From Oscillospiraceae bacterium (GTDB taxonomy: Bacteria > Bacillota > Clostridia > Oscillospirales > Oscillospiraceae), in NCBI GenBank assembly GCA_916988195.3, contig CAKASQ030000023.1:1-37090 (forward strand): DNA of 37,090 nucleotides. The letters are read 5' to 3'. Positions 6,623 to 14,693 of this stretch are shown here, one piece after another. The notes beneath the pieces were generated by a model. The model did not search any database. It saw only the letters and a list, made by a program, of their open reading frames with translations, and was not told the DNA's origin. Numbering within the stretch: position 1 is the stretch's first letter; each line of letters opens with the position of its first letter. A program made the translations under genes and the position numbers.

Positions 6623-7588
6623 ATGAAAATTGTTGTTCTGGACGGCTACACGGAAAACCCCGGCGATCTGAGCTGGGCGGGTCTTGAAGCGCTGGGCGAG
6701 GTGACGGTCTATGACCGCACGGCTTATCAGGAGTCTCCCCTGATTGCCGAGCGCATTGGAGACGCCGAGATCGTGGTCATGAACAAGACCCCCATCTCGA
6801 AGGAAACAATTGACAAGTGCCCGAATATCAAACTGATTGCGGTTCTGGCCACGGGCTACAATGTCGTTGACTACAACTACGCGAAGGAAAAGGGCATTCC
6901 CGTCTGCAACGTCCCGACCTACGGCACGGCCTCCGTCAGCCAGTTCTCGATTGCCCTGCTGCTCGAAATTTGCCACCACATTGGCCACCACAGCGAATCT
7001 GTTCATGCGGGCAACTGGGCCAATAACGCCGACTGGTGCTACTGGGATTATCCGCTCATCGAGCTCGAGGGCAAAACGATCGGCATCATCGGTTTTGGCC
7101 ACATCGGTCAGGCCGAAGGTCGCGTCGCAAAGGCGCTTGGCATGAACGTGCTGGCGTACGATCTGTATCCGAACGAGACAGGCCGCGCGATTGCGGAGTA
7201 TGTCGACCTCGATACGCTGTTTGCAAAGGCGGATGTTATCACGCTCCACTGCAACCTCACCCCGGAGAATACTGGCATGATCAACAAGGATACGATCGCC
7301 AAGATGAAGGACGGCGTGATTCTCATCAATAACGCCCGCGGTCAGCTGATTGTCGAGCAGGATGTTGCCGACGCGCTGAACTCCGGCAAGATGGGCGCTG
7401 CGGGTCTGGACGTTGTCTACACCGAGCCGATTAAGGCCGATAACCCCCTGCTTCAGGCCAAAAACTGCATCATCACCCCACACATTTCCTGGGCTCCCAA
7501 GGAGAGCCGTCAGCGGATCATGGACATCACGGTCGACAATGTCAAGGCGTTCTTAAACGGCGCGCCGCAAAACGTCGTCAACAAGTAA
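6623..7588 (+). CDS. D-2-hydroxyacid dehydrogenase (hydroxypyruvate reductase/glycerate dehydrogenase type)
   Basis: A 321-residue enzyme of the D-isomer-specific 2-hydroxyacid dehydrogenase family. The NAD-binding loop GFGHIG is at 157-162, and the catalytic triad is visible as Arg239 (NNARG), Glu268 (VVYTEP) and His287 (ITPHISW). Overall sequence is closest in style to glycerate dehydrogenases, which reduce hydroxypyruvate or glyoxylate with NAD(P)H. GGAGG precedes the ATG. The next gene, a glycerate kinase, begins six bases after its stop, so the pair probably converts hydroxypyruvate to D-glycerate and then to 2-phosphoglycerate for glycolysis. Control is likely by the divergent GntR protein. 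The exact substrate is inferred from this context. Confidence 0.92.
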   Translation: MKIVVLDGYTENPGDLSWAGLEALGEVTVYDRTAYQESPLIAERIGDAEIVVMNKTPISKETIDKCPNIKLIAVLATGYNVVDYNYAKEKGIPVCNVPTYGTASVSQFSIALLLEICHHIGHHSESVHAGNWANNADWCYWDYPLIELEGKTIGIIGFGHIGQAEGRVAKALGMNVLAYDLYPNETGRAIAEYVDLDTLFAKADVITLHCNLTPENTGMINKDTIAKMKDGVILINNARGQLIVEQDVADALNSGKMGAAGLDVVYTEPIKADNPLLQAKNCIITPHISWAPKESRQRIMDITVDNVKAFLNGAPQNVVNK

Positions 7589-7594
7589 GCAGCC

Positions 7595-8824
7595 ATGAGA
7601 GTAAGAACAGACGCAAAAAGAATCTGGCAGGCGGCAATCTCCGCCGTGCAGCCGGACAGCGCGGTCCGGCGGGCACTGGAAAATGCCAGCCTGACCGAGC
7701 GTATCCACCTTGTCGCGATCGGCAAGGCGGCGTGGTCGATGGCAAACGCGGCGTTTGAAGCGCTGGGTGATACAATTTTGGACGGCGTTGTCATCACGAA
7801 GTACGACCACAGCCGGGGGCAAATCGGAAACTTGCAGATTTTCGAGGCGGGACACCCCGTCCCGGATGAGAATTCCTACCGTGCCACACGCGCAGCGATG
7901 GAGCTCGTCAGGCCGCTTGGGAAAGACGATACGGTGCTTTTCCTCGTTTCCGGAGGCGGCTCGGCGCTTTTTGAGTGCCCGCTGATTCCGGAAGCGGAAA
8001 TGGCCGACGTGACAAAGCAGCTTCTGACCTGCGGGGCAGACATCGTGGAGATGAACACCATCCGCAAGCGGCTGTCCGGTGTGAAGGGCGGAAGGTTCGC
8101 GGAGCTCGCGAGCCCGGCCAAGGTCTTTTCTGTTGTGCTCTCCGACATCATCGGAGACCCCCTGGATATGATCGCTTCGGGGCCTGCATACCCAGACGGC
8201 TCGACGTGCGAGGACGCGATGCGGATTGCAGAAAAATATGATCTGCGGTTGTCTGATTCCGCACGCTCGCTTCTGGCACAGGAAACGCCGAAGACGCTTT
8301 CAAACGTTGAAACGCAGATCACAGGCTCTGTCCGGGAGCTCTGCGCGGCGGCAGAAAAAGAGGCAGCCCAGCTGGGGTATACCTGCCAGCTGCTGACCGA
8401 CTGCCTGTGCTGCCAGGCGCGAGAGGCCGGAAGCTTTTTGGCCAGCATCGCAAAGACGTACGCGGGTACGGAAAAATCCCTCGCCTTTTTAGCGGGCGGC
8501 GAGACGGTTGTGAAGCTGACAGGAACGGGGCTTGGCGGACGCAATCAGGAGCTGGCACTCGCTGCCGCGCCCGGCATTTTCGGCCTGAAGGATACCGCCG
8601 TTTTCTCCTTCGGCTCGGACGGCACCGACGGCCCCACCGACGCAGCGGGCGGCATCGTCGACGGCGAAACAGAAGGAAAGCTTCGCGCGCTCGGCATTCG
8701 CACGGCGGATGTGTTACAGGAGAACGATTCGTATCACGCGCTCGAAAAGGTCGGCGGCCTCATCGTCACCGGCGCAACCGGCACAAACGTCAACGACCTT
8801 GCCATGGTGCTCATTCGCCGGTAA
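7595..8824 (+). CDS. Glycerate 2-kinase, MOFRL/GckA family
   Basis: A 409-residue protein with the motifs of the GckA/TtuD family (DUF4147 plus MOFRL): VSGGGSAL near 128, NTIRKRLSGVKGGRFA near 155, SDIIGDPLDMIASGP near 185, GGETVVKLTGTGLGGRNQEL near 305, SDGTDGPTDAAGG near 343 and TGATGTNVNDL near the end. The family phosphorylates D-glycerate with ATP, generally to 2-phosphoglycerate; older annotations call it hydroxypyruvate reductase. Translation is probably coupled to the dehydrogenase gene, since only six bases separate them and no strong ribosome site is visible. The transcript ends at the terminator at 8891-8922. Confidence 0.93.
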   Translation: MRVRTDAKRIWQAAISAVQPDSAVRRALENASLTERIHLVAIGKAAWSMANAAFEALGDTILDGVVITKYDHSRGQIGNLQIFEAGHPVPDENSYRATRAAMELVRPLGKDDTVLFLVSGGGSALFECPLIPEAEMADVTKQLLTCGADIVEMNTIRKRLSGVKGGRFAELASPAKVFSVVLSDIIGDPLDMIASGPAYPDGSTCEDAMRIAEKYDLRLSDSARSLLAQETPKTLSNVETQITGSVRELCAAAEKEAAQLGYTCQLLTDCLCCQAREAGSFLASIAKTYAGTEKSLAFLAGGETVVKLTGTGLGGRNQELALAAAPGIFGLKDTAVFSFGSDGTDGPTDAAGGIVDGETEGKLRALGIRTADVLQENDSYHALEKVGGLIVTGATGTNVNDLAMVLIRR

Positions 8825-8890
8825 TTTTGTGCGTATGCCCTTCAGCACATCCCGATATGCCGGGGAGCTAAAAGAGTGCTGCTTGCCATG

Positions 8891-8922
8891 AAAAAACGCC
8901 ATCCATCCGGATGGCGTTTTTT
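8891..8922 (+). terminator. Terminator of the glycerate operon
   Basis: A 14-bp stem (8891-8904 with 8909-8922) with a four-base loop, A-run on the left and T-run on the right: a textbook intrinsic terminator that can also act in the opposite direction. Confidence 0.93.
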
Positions 8923-8947
8923 CTATGTCGCAGTCGCAGTGGGGTCC

Positions 8948-9053
8948 ATAGGGGTCGATGCCCACATCGACCCGGCAGCATGCACCATTTTTACGGAAGT
9001 CCCCGGCGAATTCGTTGGTACCCATGGGGCGATGTAGGCATCGCCCCCTACGC
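8948..9053. repeat. Interspersed two-hairpin repeat, copy 2
   Basis: Left palindrome GGGTCGATG-CCCA-CATCGACCC, spacer containing TGCACCATTTTTACGGAAGT and CCCCGGCGAATTCG, right palindrome GGGGCGATG-TAGG-CATCGCCCC ending in CTACGC. Together with copy 3 it fills the 375-base gap between the glycerate operon and the convergent DUF2207 gene; no gene is present there. Confidence 0.93.
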
Positions 9054-9077
9054 AAAGACGGGAAGATTTCAAAAGCC

Positions 9078-9187
9078 TCGTAGGGGCGGACGACCCTGTC
9101 CGCCCGGTAAATTGCATGACCGAAACGCGAAAGTCTTCGGCGAATTCGTAGATTCCCCAGGGCGGACAGAGTCGTCCGCCCTTACGC
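9078..9187. repeat. Interspersed two-hairpin repeat, copy 3 (variant palindromes)
   Basis: Same architecture as copy 2 and 25 bases after it, but both palindromes are of another sequence type (GGGCGGACGACCCTGTCCGCCC on the left, a GGGCGGAC...GTCCGCCC palindrome on the right). The spacer again contains CGGCGAATTCG. It ends 13 bases before the stop codon of the DUF2207 gene and may terminate it. Confidence 0.9.
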
Positions 9188-9199
9188 CAAATTGACGCA

Positions 9200-10882
9200 T
9201 TACTTCTTGATCGAAAGCTCCAGCATTTCGAGCGCGGGACGGAGCTGGTTGTAGAACTCGAGCCCCGTTCTTGCGGCGGGGACGCGCGTGACGTACCACT
9301 CGCAGGGCTCCATCTCCATATCGCCCATGCGGCGGGCGAGCTCCGGCCCCATTCCGATGGCCATCGCGTAGGGAAGGAGCTTGTAAAAATACTGGCCGTC
9401 GCGCGAGAGGAGCATTTCCATGTGCCGCGCGGAAAGCTTTTCTAAGCCCTTGCGGAAGCCAAGGCTCTGCGAGATGAGCTGCGTGCCGAGCTCCGTGCGC
9501 CGTCCGCCGTGGAGCGTGAGATAGCCGCACAAAAAGCTCATCACTGTCGCAGCCAGCATCGGAAGCCCGCTGCCGGAGAGCTGCGAGGCGACCAGCAGCA
9601 CCAGCGCGCAGACCGCCGACAGAACCATTCCAGGAATATTTCCCAGATAGAAAAACCGCCAGATGCGCGCAATGAGCAGACTCAGAAACGCGCCTGCAAT
9701 CAGGCACAGCGCCAGAACGAGCCCCCGCGCGGGCATGGTGGGGAGGATCTGGCTCATCGTGGCAAGCGACGCAACGCCCATCGCGAGCGCGCAGAGCGCC
9801 TTCATGATGCGCGGATTGCCGCTCGTGCGCGCGTAGAGCCGCTTGTCCCAGTACCGCTCGATGGCGCGCATGGCCTGTTGGGCTGTCTTTTTATAAGGAA
9901 GGCTCGCGCCGTCGCAAATTTCGCCCCGGGCAAAAAGCGCTGAGAAAATCTTGTATTCCAGCCGCTTGCGCTCGTTGCCCATGATGACCTGCCGGTGCAG
10001 AAGCACGTGGCCCTTTTCGTCCATCTCGATCGTGAGGTAGCCGAGGGCTGCCCAGTGGCAAATGAGCATGTTGAAGTCCGGCGCGCCGCCTGCGAGCAAA
10101 TACGGAAGATCGCTCGGAGCTGCCGCGTCCGGGGGAGCTGTGCGGCTGGACGCGCGAAGCGGCTTCGAGCGAAGCGTCAGCGCCCAGTATAAGAGCGCGA
10201 GCACACTGAACACGATCACAAGCGCCGTCTCCACCCAGCCGGAAGACCAGCTGGCATAACGGCCCGCAAAGTAGCCCTCGCCCACGTCCAGCGTCATCGT
10301 CAGCGACTCGTGGTCCTTGAGCGCCGTCGAGATCGTGCCGCCGATCATGCCCTCGCGGACGGTGAAGTTCATGTAGTCCTCGATCACATCGCCGTAGTAT
10401 CCGCTTGTAAAGGTAGGGTAGCCCTCAAAGGCGGCGGGAAGGGTGATGGTAAAATCGTAGCTGTTAATTGCCCAGTTCCACTTTGGTGCGAGCAGCGGCA
10501 GCGTCAACGTCTGGATTTTATCCTGCTCGGAGACAAGCCCGGAGACGGTATAGCTGATGGTAAAGGTCCGGCTCCCGGCAAACCCGCCGTTTGACGAGAG
10601 AACGAGCACCGTATAGCCGTCCTGGGTCGTCTTTTTGTATTTGTAGCCCGCGACGCTGATGCGCTTGGCCCCCGCCGCCAGCGGAAGCTCGATCGTGTCC
10701 TCCGTGCCCGCGATATCAATGGTCACGGTCTGGGTGATCTGGCAGCTGCCCGCCGCGTCTACCACGCAGTCGGTCTTCATATCGGTAATGACGCTTGTGT
10801 CCGCCGCGCCCGCCGTCACGCACAGCGCCAGCGCGCACACGATCGCCAGAAAAAGTGTGATGATCCGTTTCGTCTTCTCCAC
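9200..10882 (-). CDS. DUF2207-family membrane protein
   Basis: About 560 residues. An N-terminal signal peptide (KRIITLFLAIVCALALCVTA then GAAD) leads into an extracellular beta-rich DUF2207 domain (about residues 28-210). A transmembrane helix follows near 220-240 (VETALVIVFSVLALLYWALT), then a cytoplasmic segment, several more hydrophobic helices (about 360-450), and a soluble C-terminal part rich in basic helices. This is the layout of DUF2207 proteins, whose role is unknown. The frame is open far upstream to 11074, but that extension is not protein-like and crosses the metV promoter; I place the start at a GTG just before the signal peptide. No clear ribosome site supports that GTG, so the start is uncertain. 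The gene is divergent from metV. Confidence 0.82.
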   Translation of the reverse strand: MEKTKRIITLFLAIVCALALCVTAGAADTSVITDMKTDCVVDAAGSCQITQTVTIDIAGTEDTIELPLAAGAKRISVAGYKYKKTTQDGYTVLVLSSNGGFAGSRTFTISYTVSGLVSEQDKIQTLTLPLLAPKWNWAINSYDFTITLPAAFEGYPTFTSGYYGDVIEDYMNFTVREGMIGGTISTALKDHESLTMTLDVGEGYFAGRYASWSSGWVETALVIVFSVLALLYWALTLRSKPLRASSRTAPPDAAAPSDLPYLLAGGAPDFNMLICHWAALGYLTIEMDEKGHVLLHRQVIMGNERKRLEYKIFSALFARGEICDGASLPYKKTAQQAMRAIERYWDKRLYARTSGNPRIMKALCALAMGVASLATMSQILPTMPARGLVLALCLIAGAFLSLLIARIWRFFYLGNIPGMVLSAVCALVLLVASQLSGSGLPMLAATVMSFLCGYLTLHGGRRTELGTQLISQSLGFRKGLEKLSARHMEMLLSRDGQYFYKLLPYAMAIGMGPELARRMGDMEMEPCEWYVTRVPAARTGLEFYNQLRPALEMLELSIKK

Positions 10883-11059
10883 CTCGCTCTGCTGTGTATT
10901 TGGTGTATTCGGTAACAAAATACCACAAAATGCGCGAAAATGCAACCATCCGCAGCGCCCTGCGCGCAGGAATCTGCAAGCGCCGCTGTGTCCTTGGCCC
11001 GAAAACACCAAACCCTGTGAGACATTGGACCGTCTCATGCGTTTTTCTGGGAAAAACCG

Positions 11060-11088
11060 TTGATTTCCCGCCAAAAGTACGTTATGAT
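11060..11088 (+). promoter_or_regulatory. Promoter of metV-metF
   Basis: TTGATT (11060-11065), 17 bases, TATGAT (11083-11088), about 75 bases before the metV start codon. The short leader between them shows no clear riboswitch fold. Confidence 0.6.
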
Positions 11089-11164
11089 AATTTTGGAGAG
11101 TACGCCGCCCGGTTTGCGGGCAGCACGTGCGGCGTACAGGATGAAGAGTAAGGAGTTACATCTT

Positions 11165-11818
11165 ATGATTATTACACAGAAAAAGCCTCTGGAAGAGGTT
11201 CTGGCCATGGTCGGCGATGCGAAAACCGTAGCCGTCATCGGCTGCGGCCTGTGCGCGTCCACCTGCCAGACCGGCGGCGCGCCCGAGGTCGAGGCGATGA
11301 AGAAGACTCTGGAAGAAGCGGGAAAGACCGTCGTCGTGACGGATGTGGCCGACGCATGCTGCATGAAGCTCGGCGTGCGCGCCAAGTGTAAGGCGATCTC
11401 AGCTGCCGCGCCGGAGTGCATCGTCTGCATGTCCTGCGGTGACGGCGTACAGACCATCGCGAAAAACTGCACCGGGATCCCCGTCTATCCCGCCAACAAT
11501 ACGATGTTCCTCGGCGAGGTCGCGCGCGTAGGCATCTGGGAAGAGGCATGCAAAATGTGCGGCGACTGCGTGCTCGGCACGACCGGCGGCATCTGTCCCA
11601 TCACCCAGTGCGCCAAGAGCCTTGTCAACGGCCCCTGCGGCGGCCAGAAGAACGGCAAGTGCGAGGTCAACCCCGAAAACGACTGCGCGTGGATCCAGAT
11701 CTACAAGCGCCTCGAGCAGCTCGGTCAGCTCGACAAGCTGTCGATGACGCGGCCGGACAAGGGCTATGAGAAGGTCGCGTATCCGAGAACGATCAACCAG
11801 AGGGGGAAGAAGGCATGA
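11165..11818 (+). CDS. metV: MetV, methylenetetrahydrofolate reductase partner subunit
   Basis: A 217-residue cysteine-rich protein of the MetF C-terminal-domain family (PF12225). It has a CGLCASTCQTGG motif near residue 21, CCMKLG and CMSCGD in the middle, and a second cluster of four cysteines (ACKMCGDCVLG, GICPITQCAKSLVNGPCGG). MetV binds iron-sulfur clusters and, in acetogens, forms a complex with MetF that reduces methylene-THF to methyl-THF. AAGGAG precedes the ATG at 11165; an upstream in-frame ATG at 11060 lies in the promoter and is rejected. The stop overlaps the metF start by four bases, so the two are translationally coupled and made in equal amounts. Confidence 0.93.
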   Translation: MIITQKKPLEEVLAMVGDAKTVAVIGCGLCASTCQTGGAPEVEAMKKTLEEAGKTVVVTDVADACCMKLGVRAKCKAISAAAPECIVCMSCGDGVQTIAKNCTGIPVYPANNTMFLGEVARVGIWEEACKMCGDCVLGTTGGICPITQCAKSLVNGPCGGQKNGKCEVNPENDCAWIQIYKRLEQLGQLDKLSMTRPDKGYEKVAYPRTINQRGKKA

Positions 11819-12738
11819 GCATATTACAAGAGGCACTCGAAACCGGAAAATTCGGCGTGACCGCCGAGATGGCGCCCCCGAAGGGCTATGATTTTACCGA
11901 GCAGTTAGAGGCAGGCAAGCTGCTTGCACCGAAGGTTCACGCCGTAAACGTCACAGACATGCAGTCCGCGTCTTTGAAGGCATCCTCGCTCGGCCTTTGC
12001 ATCGCGCTCAAAGCTGCGGGCGTGGAGCCGATCTTGCAGATGACCGGCCGCGACCGCAACCGCATGGCCATTATGGCAGACGTTTTGTCCGCGGCCAGCT
12101 TCGGCATTGACTCCGTTCTTGCGCTCACGGGCGACCATCCCGTCGTCGGCGACTGCAAGGACACAAAGCCGGTGTATGACCTGGACTCCGTCGGCATTCT
12201 GAACATGCTCTCGCGCATGGAGCAGACGAACTGCGACTGCGGCGGCAACGAGATCGCAGGCGGCGCGCCGAAGCTCTACAAGGGTGCATCCGTCACGCCG
12301 GTCTACGAGCCGATTTTCCTCCAGATCAACAAGCTCCGCCAGAAGGTGGAGGCGGGCGCGGCGTTTGTCCAGACGCAGGGCATTTTCGATCTGGATGCGT
12401 TCAAGCGCTTTTTGGAGCAGGTCGACGCAGCTGGCATCAAGACCCACGTTATGGCCGGTATCATCCCGCTCAAGTCCGCCGGTATGGCGCGGTACATGAA
12501 CGAGAACGTGCCCGGTATCGCCGTGCCGCAGGAGATGATCGACCGTCTGGCAGCCGCCGCCGAAGAGGGTAAGGCCAAGGGCGTGAAGGGTCTTCCGATG
12601 AAGCTCGGTATGGAAATGGCCGCCGAAATGATCGCGAAGATCAAAGACGAGCATCTGTGCGACGGCGTGCACATCATGGCGATCGGCGCAGAGAAGAACG
12701 TCCCCACGATCCTCGATCTGGCCGGTATCACCATCTGA
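11815..12738 (+). CDS. metF: Methylenetetrahydrofolate reductase
   Basis: A 307-residue TIM-barrel flavoenzyme of the MetF family, starting MSILQEALETGKFGVTAEMA. The early acidic residue of VTAEMAPPKG, the VNVTDM and SVLALTGDHP segments and the FVQTQGIFDLDAFKRFLEQV segment are typical of MetF proteins paired with MetV. It reduces 5,10-methylene-THF to 5-methyl-THF, feeding methionine synthesis or the methyl branch of the Wood-Ljungdahl pathway. ATGA overlap with metV. No other Wood-Ljungdahl gene is nearby, so the physiological direction cannot be read here. Confidence 0.94.
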   Translation: MSILQEALETGKFGVTAEMAPPKGYDFTEQLEAGKLLAPKVHAVNVTDMQSASLKASSLGLCIALKAAGVEPILQMTGRDRNRMAIMADVLSAASFGIDSVLALTGDHPVVGDCKDTKPVYDLDSVGILNMLSRMEQTNCDCGGNEIAGGAPKLYKGASVTPVYEPIFLQINKLRQKVEAGAAFVQTQGIFDLDAFKRFLEQVDAAGIKTHVMAGIIPLKSAGMARYMNENVPGIAVPQEMIDRLAAAAEEGKAKGVKGLPMKLGMEMAAEMIAKIKDEHLCDGVHIMAIGAEKNVPTILDLAGITI

Positions 12739-12753
12739 ATACGCATCTTACAA

Positions 12754-12785
12754 ATGGGCTCCCGCTTTTTTGCGCGGGGGCTCAT
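12754..12785 (+). terminator. Possible metVF terminator
   Basis: A 12-bp imperfect stem (12754-12765 with 12774-12785, two mismatched or G-T positions) with a T-rich loop, 15 bases after metF. The trailing T-run is poor, so this is only a candidate. Confidence 0.4.
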
Positions 12786-12826
12786 GTTTCTGTAACGGGA
12801 AAATCTTAAAAATTTCCGCAAAACTA

Positions 12827-12855
12827 TTGTGCGCCCACCGCTTTTCTGCTATACT
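12827..12855 (+). promoter_or_regulatory. Promoter of the SLH protein gene
   Basis: TTGTGC (12827-12832), 17 bases, TATACT (12850-12855), giving a leader of about 55 bases before the start codon. Confidence 0.6.
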
Positions 12856-12917
12856 GTTGGCACACATGCCAACGTACACCAAACCGAACCCAACCAATCA
12901 AAAATGGAGGACTCTGT

Positions 12918-14456
12918 ATGATGAAAAAACGACTGCTCTGCGCCCTGCTGCTTCTCGCGCTGGCGCTCTCGCTGCTGCCGACCGTCGCGCTGGCGGACGA
13001 TGCGTACACAGCCGGTACGGCGGAAGAACTGCAAAGCTTGCTTGGACAACGCAAAACTCCTATCAAGCTGACCGACAACATCAACCTGAAAGGGCAGCCG
13101 CTGACGATTTCCGGCGGCAATATCACAATCGACATGGCTGGGTACACCATCTTTGGTGGGAAGCTGATCGTAGAGGTGAGCGAAACACTCCCTCTGAATC
13201 TGACCGGCGAAGGCGTGATCGACTGCCCGGCAACACTGAACGGAACCATCTGCGGCGACGCGGAGTTCCAGCAAGAAGTCACGCTCGCGCCGAATGATGT
13301 ATGCAAGATTTATGGCGGCTCCTTTTATGGGAAAATAACAACGCGCGGCGGTACCGACGCGGTTGTGGTCAATGGCGGGACGTTTTACAACACGGTAAGC
13401 ACTGCGGGGTGCAACAACGCAGCTGTATATGGCGGCGTGTTCCACGAAGACGCAAACTTTCTCTGCGGAGGCGGCCCGAGCAATGTATTTGGCGGTGTTT
13501 TTTACAAAAATGTACAGGCCGCTGGCAGCACCGAAACCAAGAACAATATTTGGGCGGGCATGTTCTTCGATACCAGCGTGGCGTCTCAGTTTGCCGAGGG
13601 CACGGTAAGCATGGACGTAATTTTTCACGCAAACGGCGGCATTTTTAACGCAAACGGCAGCACCTCGGAAACTGTCACGGCAAAAGCCGTCGCAAATCGT
13701 ACGCCTGAGTATTCAGCGCTCATTGCCCCGCCGAAGCCCCTCCCCACAAAAGACGGCTACGTCCTCACCGGCTGGTACACAGATTCGGTTGGCGGAACGT
13801 CGTTTATGTTTGATCAAAAATGGACCGTCGGCATGATCGAAGAGCAGCAGGATCGGACGATCACGCTCTATGCGCGCTGGGAAAAAGCGCCGGAGGAACC
13901 CGAAGAGACGGATTCGTTCCCCGCGCTGGCGGCGGGCGCGCTTCTGCTGGCAGGGGACGACAACCCCTTCCGCGACGTGCGCGCGATCGACTGGTTCTAT
14001 GACGATGTAATGTACGCCTACGACCGGGGGTTGATCACCGGCACGGCCTACGGCAAGTTTTCGCCCAGGGATAGCTTCACGCGCGGCATGCTGCTGACCA
14101 TCCTCGCGCGGCACGACGGGGTCAATACCAAGGGCACCCCGTGGTATCAGGCGGGCTGCGACTGGGCGGCGAAAAACGGCATTTCCGATGGGGAAAACCC
14201 CGAGGAGGCCATCTCCCGCGAAGAGTTCGCGCTGATTTTGTATCGTTACGCACAGTACCTCGGCAAGCAGGCCATCGAGCGCGCCGACCTCTCCCGCTAT
14301 ACGGACGCGGGCGCAGTAAGCGAGACAGCGCTTCCCGCCGTGCAGTGGGCAGCCGCTGAGGCGATTTTGCGCGGCGATAACTTCCGCCTGAACCCGCAGG
14401 ATGGAGCCACCAGAGCCGAAGCCGCGGCCATGCTTCATCGATTCTTTACCCGGTAA
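12918..14456 (+). CDS. Secreted S-layer-homology (SLH) surface protein
   Basis: A 512-residue exported protein. The signal peptide has a basic start (MMKKR), a leucine-rich core and an ALADD-type cleavage site near residue 26. Residues about 30-240 are short beta-repeats with many GG turns (VVVNGGTFYN, AAVYGGVFHE, SNVFGGVFYKN), resembling a right-handed beta-helix. A Flg_new/InlB B-type repeat follows at about 275-317 (GYVLTGWYTD to LYARWEK). Three SLH repeats occupy about 345-512 (NPFRDVRAIDWFYDDVMYAY, GTPWYQAGCDWAAKNGISDG, LPAVQWAAAEAILRGD). SLH repeats anchor proteins to pyruvylated wall polymer, so it is displayed at the cell surface, perhaps in adhesion. GGAGG precedes the ATG pair; the first ATG is used. 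Confidence 0.93.
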   Translation: MMKKRLLCALLLLALALSLLPTVALADDAYTAGTAEELQSLLGQRKTPIKLTDNINLKGQPLTISGGNITIDMAGYTIFGGKLIVEVSETLPLNLTGEGVIDCPATLNGTICGDAEFQQEVTLAPNDVCKIYGGSFYGKITTRGGTDAVVVNGGTFYNTVSTAGCNNAAVYGGVFHEDANFLCGGGPSNVFGGVFYKNVQAAGSTETKNNIWAGMFFDTSVASQFAEGTVSMDVIFHANGGIFNANGSTSETVTAKAVANRTPEYSALIAPPKPLPTKDGYVLTGWYTDSVGGTSFMFDQKWTVGMIEEQQDRTITLYARWEKAPEEPEETDSFPALAAGALLLAGDDNPFRDVRAIDWFYDDVMYAYDRGLITGTAYGKFSPRDSFTRGMLLTILARHDGVNTKGTPWYQAGCDWAAKNGISDGENPEEAISREEFALILYRYAQYLGKQAIERADLSRYTDAGAVSETALPAVQWAAAEAILRGDNFRLNPQDGATRAEAAAMLHRFFTR

Positions 14457-14506
14457 ATTTCCCGGAACGCGCGTACGGACGGATTTTCGGAAATTTTCCA
14501 AATATG

Positions 14507-14614
14507 CGTAGGGGTCGATACCCACATCGACCCGGTGCGTAAATCCGATGATACAGAAATCCCCGGCGAATTCGTAACTTCCCAATGGGGCGATGTGCTC
14601 AATCGCCCCCTACG
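14507..14614. repeat. Interspersed two-hairpin repeat, copy 4
   Basis: Left palindrome GGGTCGATACCCACATCGACCC, spacer with ATACAGAAATCCCCGGCGAA then TTCG, right palindrome GGGGCGATG-TGCTCA-ATCGCCCC. It sits 50 bases after the SLH gene and just before the next promoter, with no other terminator visible, so it may end the SLH transcript. Confidence 0.92.
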
Positions 14615-14644
14615 AGCCCGGTTGGGAAATCGCGCGGAAGCGGA

Positions 14645-14672
14645 TTGACAACCGCCGAAAAAGCCGTATAAT
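14645..14672 (+). promoter_or_regulatory. Consensus promoter of the coiled-coil gene
   Basis: TTGACA (14645-14650) and TATAAT (14667-14672) are both perfect, with a 16-base spacer. The leader is only about 15 bases, and GAGGTGAG lies before the ATG. One of the strongest vegetative promoters in the window. Confidence 0.85.
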
Positions 14673-14693
14673 GGAAGCATGAGGTGAGAGAAC

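Noticed and set aside
8948-9187. The neighbouring repeats as a CRISPR array
   Set aside because: Unit length, internal hairpins, variable stems, dispersed positions and absence of cas genes do not fit.
8714-9276. Short frames across the interspersed repeats, with products such as RRGRCPHRP and VGADAHIGP
   Set aside because: They arise from the palindromes and recur at every repeat copy on either strand, which is why they look conserved.
11089-11164. A riboswitch in the metV leader
   Set aside because: Only about 75 bases, with no recognisable conserved core of SAM, THF or cobalamin riboswitches.
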